DNA of 64,000 nt, from assembly GCF_001439815.1 (NCBI RefSeq), contig NZ_JYLM01000003.1, positions 434,001 through 498,000 of the forward strand. The letters are read 5' to 3'. Source of the stretch: Pseudomonas orientalis. Its GTDB lineage: Bacteria > Pseudomonadota > Gammaproteobacteria > Pseudomonadales > Pseudomonadaceae. The notes under the pieces are model-generated. The model was not told the DNA's origin. It searched no databases and saw only the letters and a list, made by a program, of their open reading frames with translations. The translations under genes and the position numbers were made by a program. Numbering within the stretch: the first letter of the stretch is position 1; every line of letters starts with the position of its first letter. Below, one piece after another: positions 63,576 to 64,000 of the stretch.

Positions 63576-64000
63576 TTACAGATCGTGATGCAGGTACGCC
63601 GCCTGTTTCGGCAGGCGCAAGCTGAACAGGAACGCCACCGCCATCATCGCGGTGACGTACCAGTAGAAGGTGTTTTCCATGCCGATGGACTTCAGGCTCA
63701 ACGCGACCACTTCCGCCGAACCGCCGAACACCGCATTCGCCACGGCATACGCCAGGCCCACGCCCAACGCCCGCACCTGGGGCGGGAACATCTCGGCTTT
63801 GACCAGGCCGCTGATGGAGGTATAGAAGCTGACGATCGCCAGGGCCAGCGTGATCAGGACAAAGGCCAGGAACGGGCTGGTCACGGTTTTCAGGGTGAGC
63901 AGGATCGGCACCGTGAACAGCGTGCCCAGGCCGGCGAACCAGAGCATGGAGTTGCGCCGGCCGATCTTGTCGGCGAGCATGCCGAACAGCGGCTGCATGC
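63576..64000 (-). CDS. pcaT: MFS dicarboxylate/aromatic acid transporter, C-terminal part (cut by window edge)
   Basis: About 141 C-terminal residues, open through the right edge. The visible half has five or six membrane helices and the MFS loop motif [15 protein letters not shown], then [20 protein letters not shown], which fits the KgtP/PcaT metabolite:H+ symporter group. Its position 9 bases before pcaB matches pcaT (3-oxoadipate uptake) in P. putida. The N-terminal half is not in the window. Confidence 0.82.
   Translation of the reverse strand, partial: MQPLFGMLADKIGRRNSMLWFAGLGTLFTVPILLTLKTVTSPFLAFVLITLALAIVSFYTSISGLVKAEMFPPQVRALGVGLAYAVANAVFGGSAEVVALSLKSIGMENTFYWYVTAMMAVAFLFSLRLPKQAAYLHHDL

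Overview
The window is chromosomal DNA of a fluorescent Pseudomonas, most likely the P. fluorescens group. The evidence is the gene content (phaG, the olsBA ornithine-lipid pair, a ttgABC/emhABC-type RND pump with its TetR repressor, a XenB-like reductase, a pca operon), the high GC of the core genes, and many Pseudomonas-type REP/BIME repeats of two families between genes. No prophage, CRISPR array or complete insertion sequence was seen.

Layout. 1-7.2 kb is an accessory block of lower GC, all on the minus strand: the start of a lipoprotein, an autotransporter and two large related proteins of unknown function. A palindrome, CTGTCA-N4-TGACAG, recurs upstream of three of these genes and again upstream of a secreted protein at 9.7 kb. 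7.3-22.5 kb is mostly core: ung, a crotonase-family CoA hydrolase, a chemoreceptor, rsuA, phaG, tRNA-Gly(CCC), ogt, regulators, a YiaY-type dehydrogenase and a DUF4917 (SIR2-like) protein. It also holds the wreck of a toxin-antitoxin pair at 17.8-18.0 kb. 22.7-26.9 kb is an iron/heme surface-signalling locus (ECF sigma factor, FecR anti-sigma, TonB receptor with STN domain) behind a Fur-like box. 27-42.7 kb holds a methyltransferase, the lemA/TPM group, bglX, a cardiolipin synthase-like gene with yceI, olsBA, acpH and an ArsR/XenB unit, separated by REP elements. One REP pair is split by a 158-bp miniature transposable element.

42.8-51.3 kb is the most unusual part: a minus-strand, lower-GC specialised-metabolism locus. 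It has a LuxR-type regulator with an altered ligand pocket, a second anthranilate synthase (both subunits), a PaaK-like ligase, a LuxI/FeeM-like acyltransferase, a heme-oxygenase-like putative diiron oxidase, an NAD(P)H:FMN reductase-like protein, an EamA exporter and an alpha/beta hydrolase. A lux-box-like dyad lies about 90-105 bases upstream of the first gene. I do not recognise the pathway. A reasonable model is an anthranilate-derived conjugate that is made, oxidised, exported and sensed under quorum control.

51.7-58.4 kb is the tetR-RND efflux operon. 58.6-60.8 kb holds an OprD-family porin and a lipoprotein polysaccharide deacetylase. 61.0-64.0 kb is the protocatechuate branch of the beta-ketoadipate pathway (pcaT, pcaB, pcaD, pcaC), with pcaT cut by the right edge of the window.
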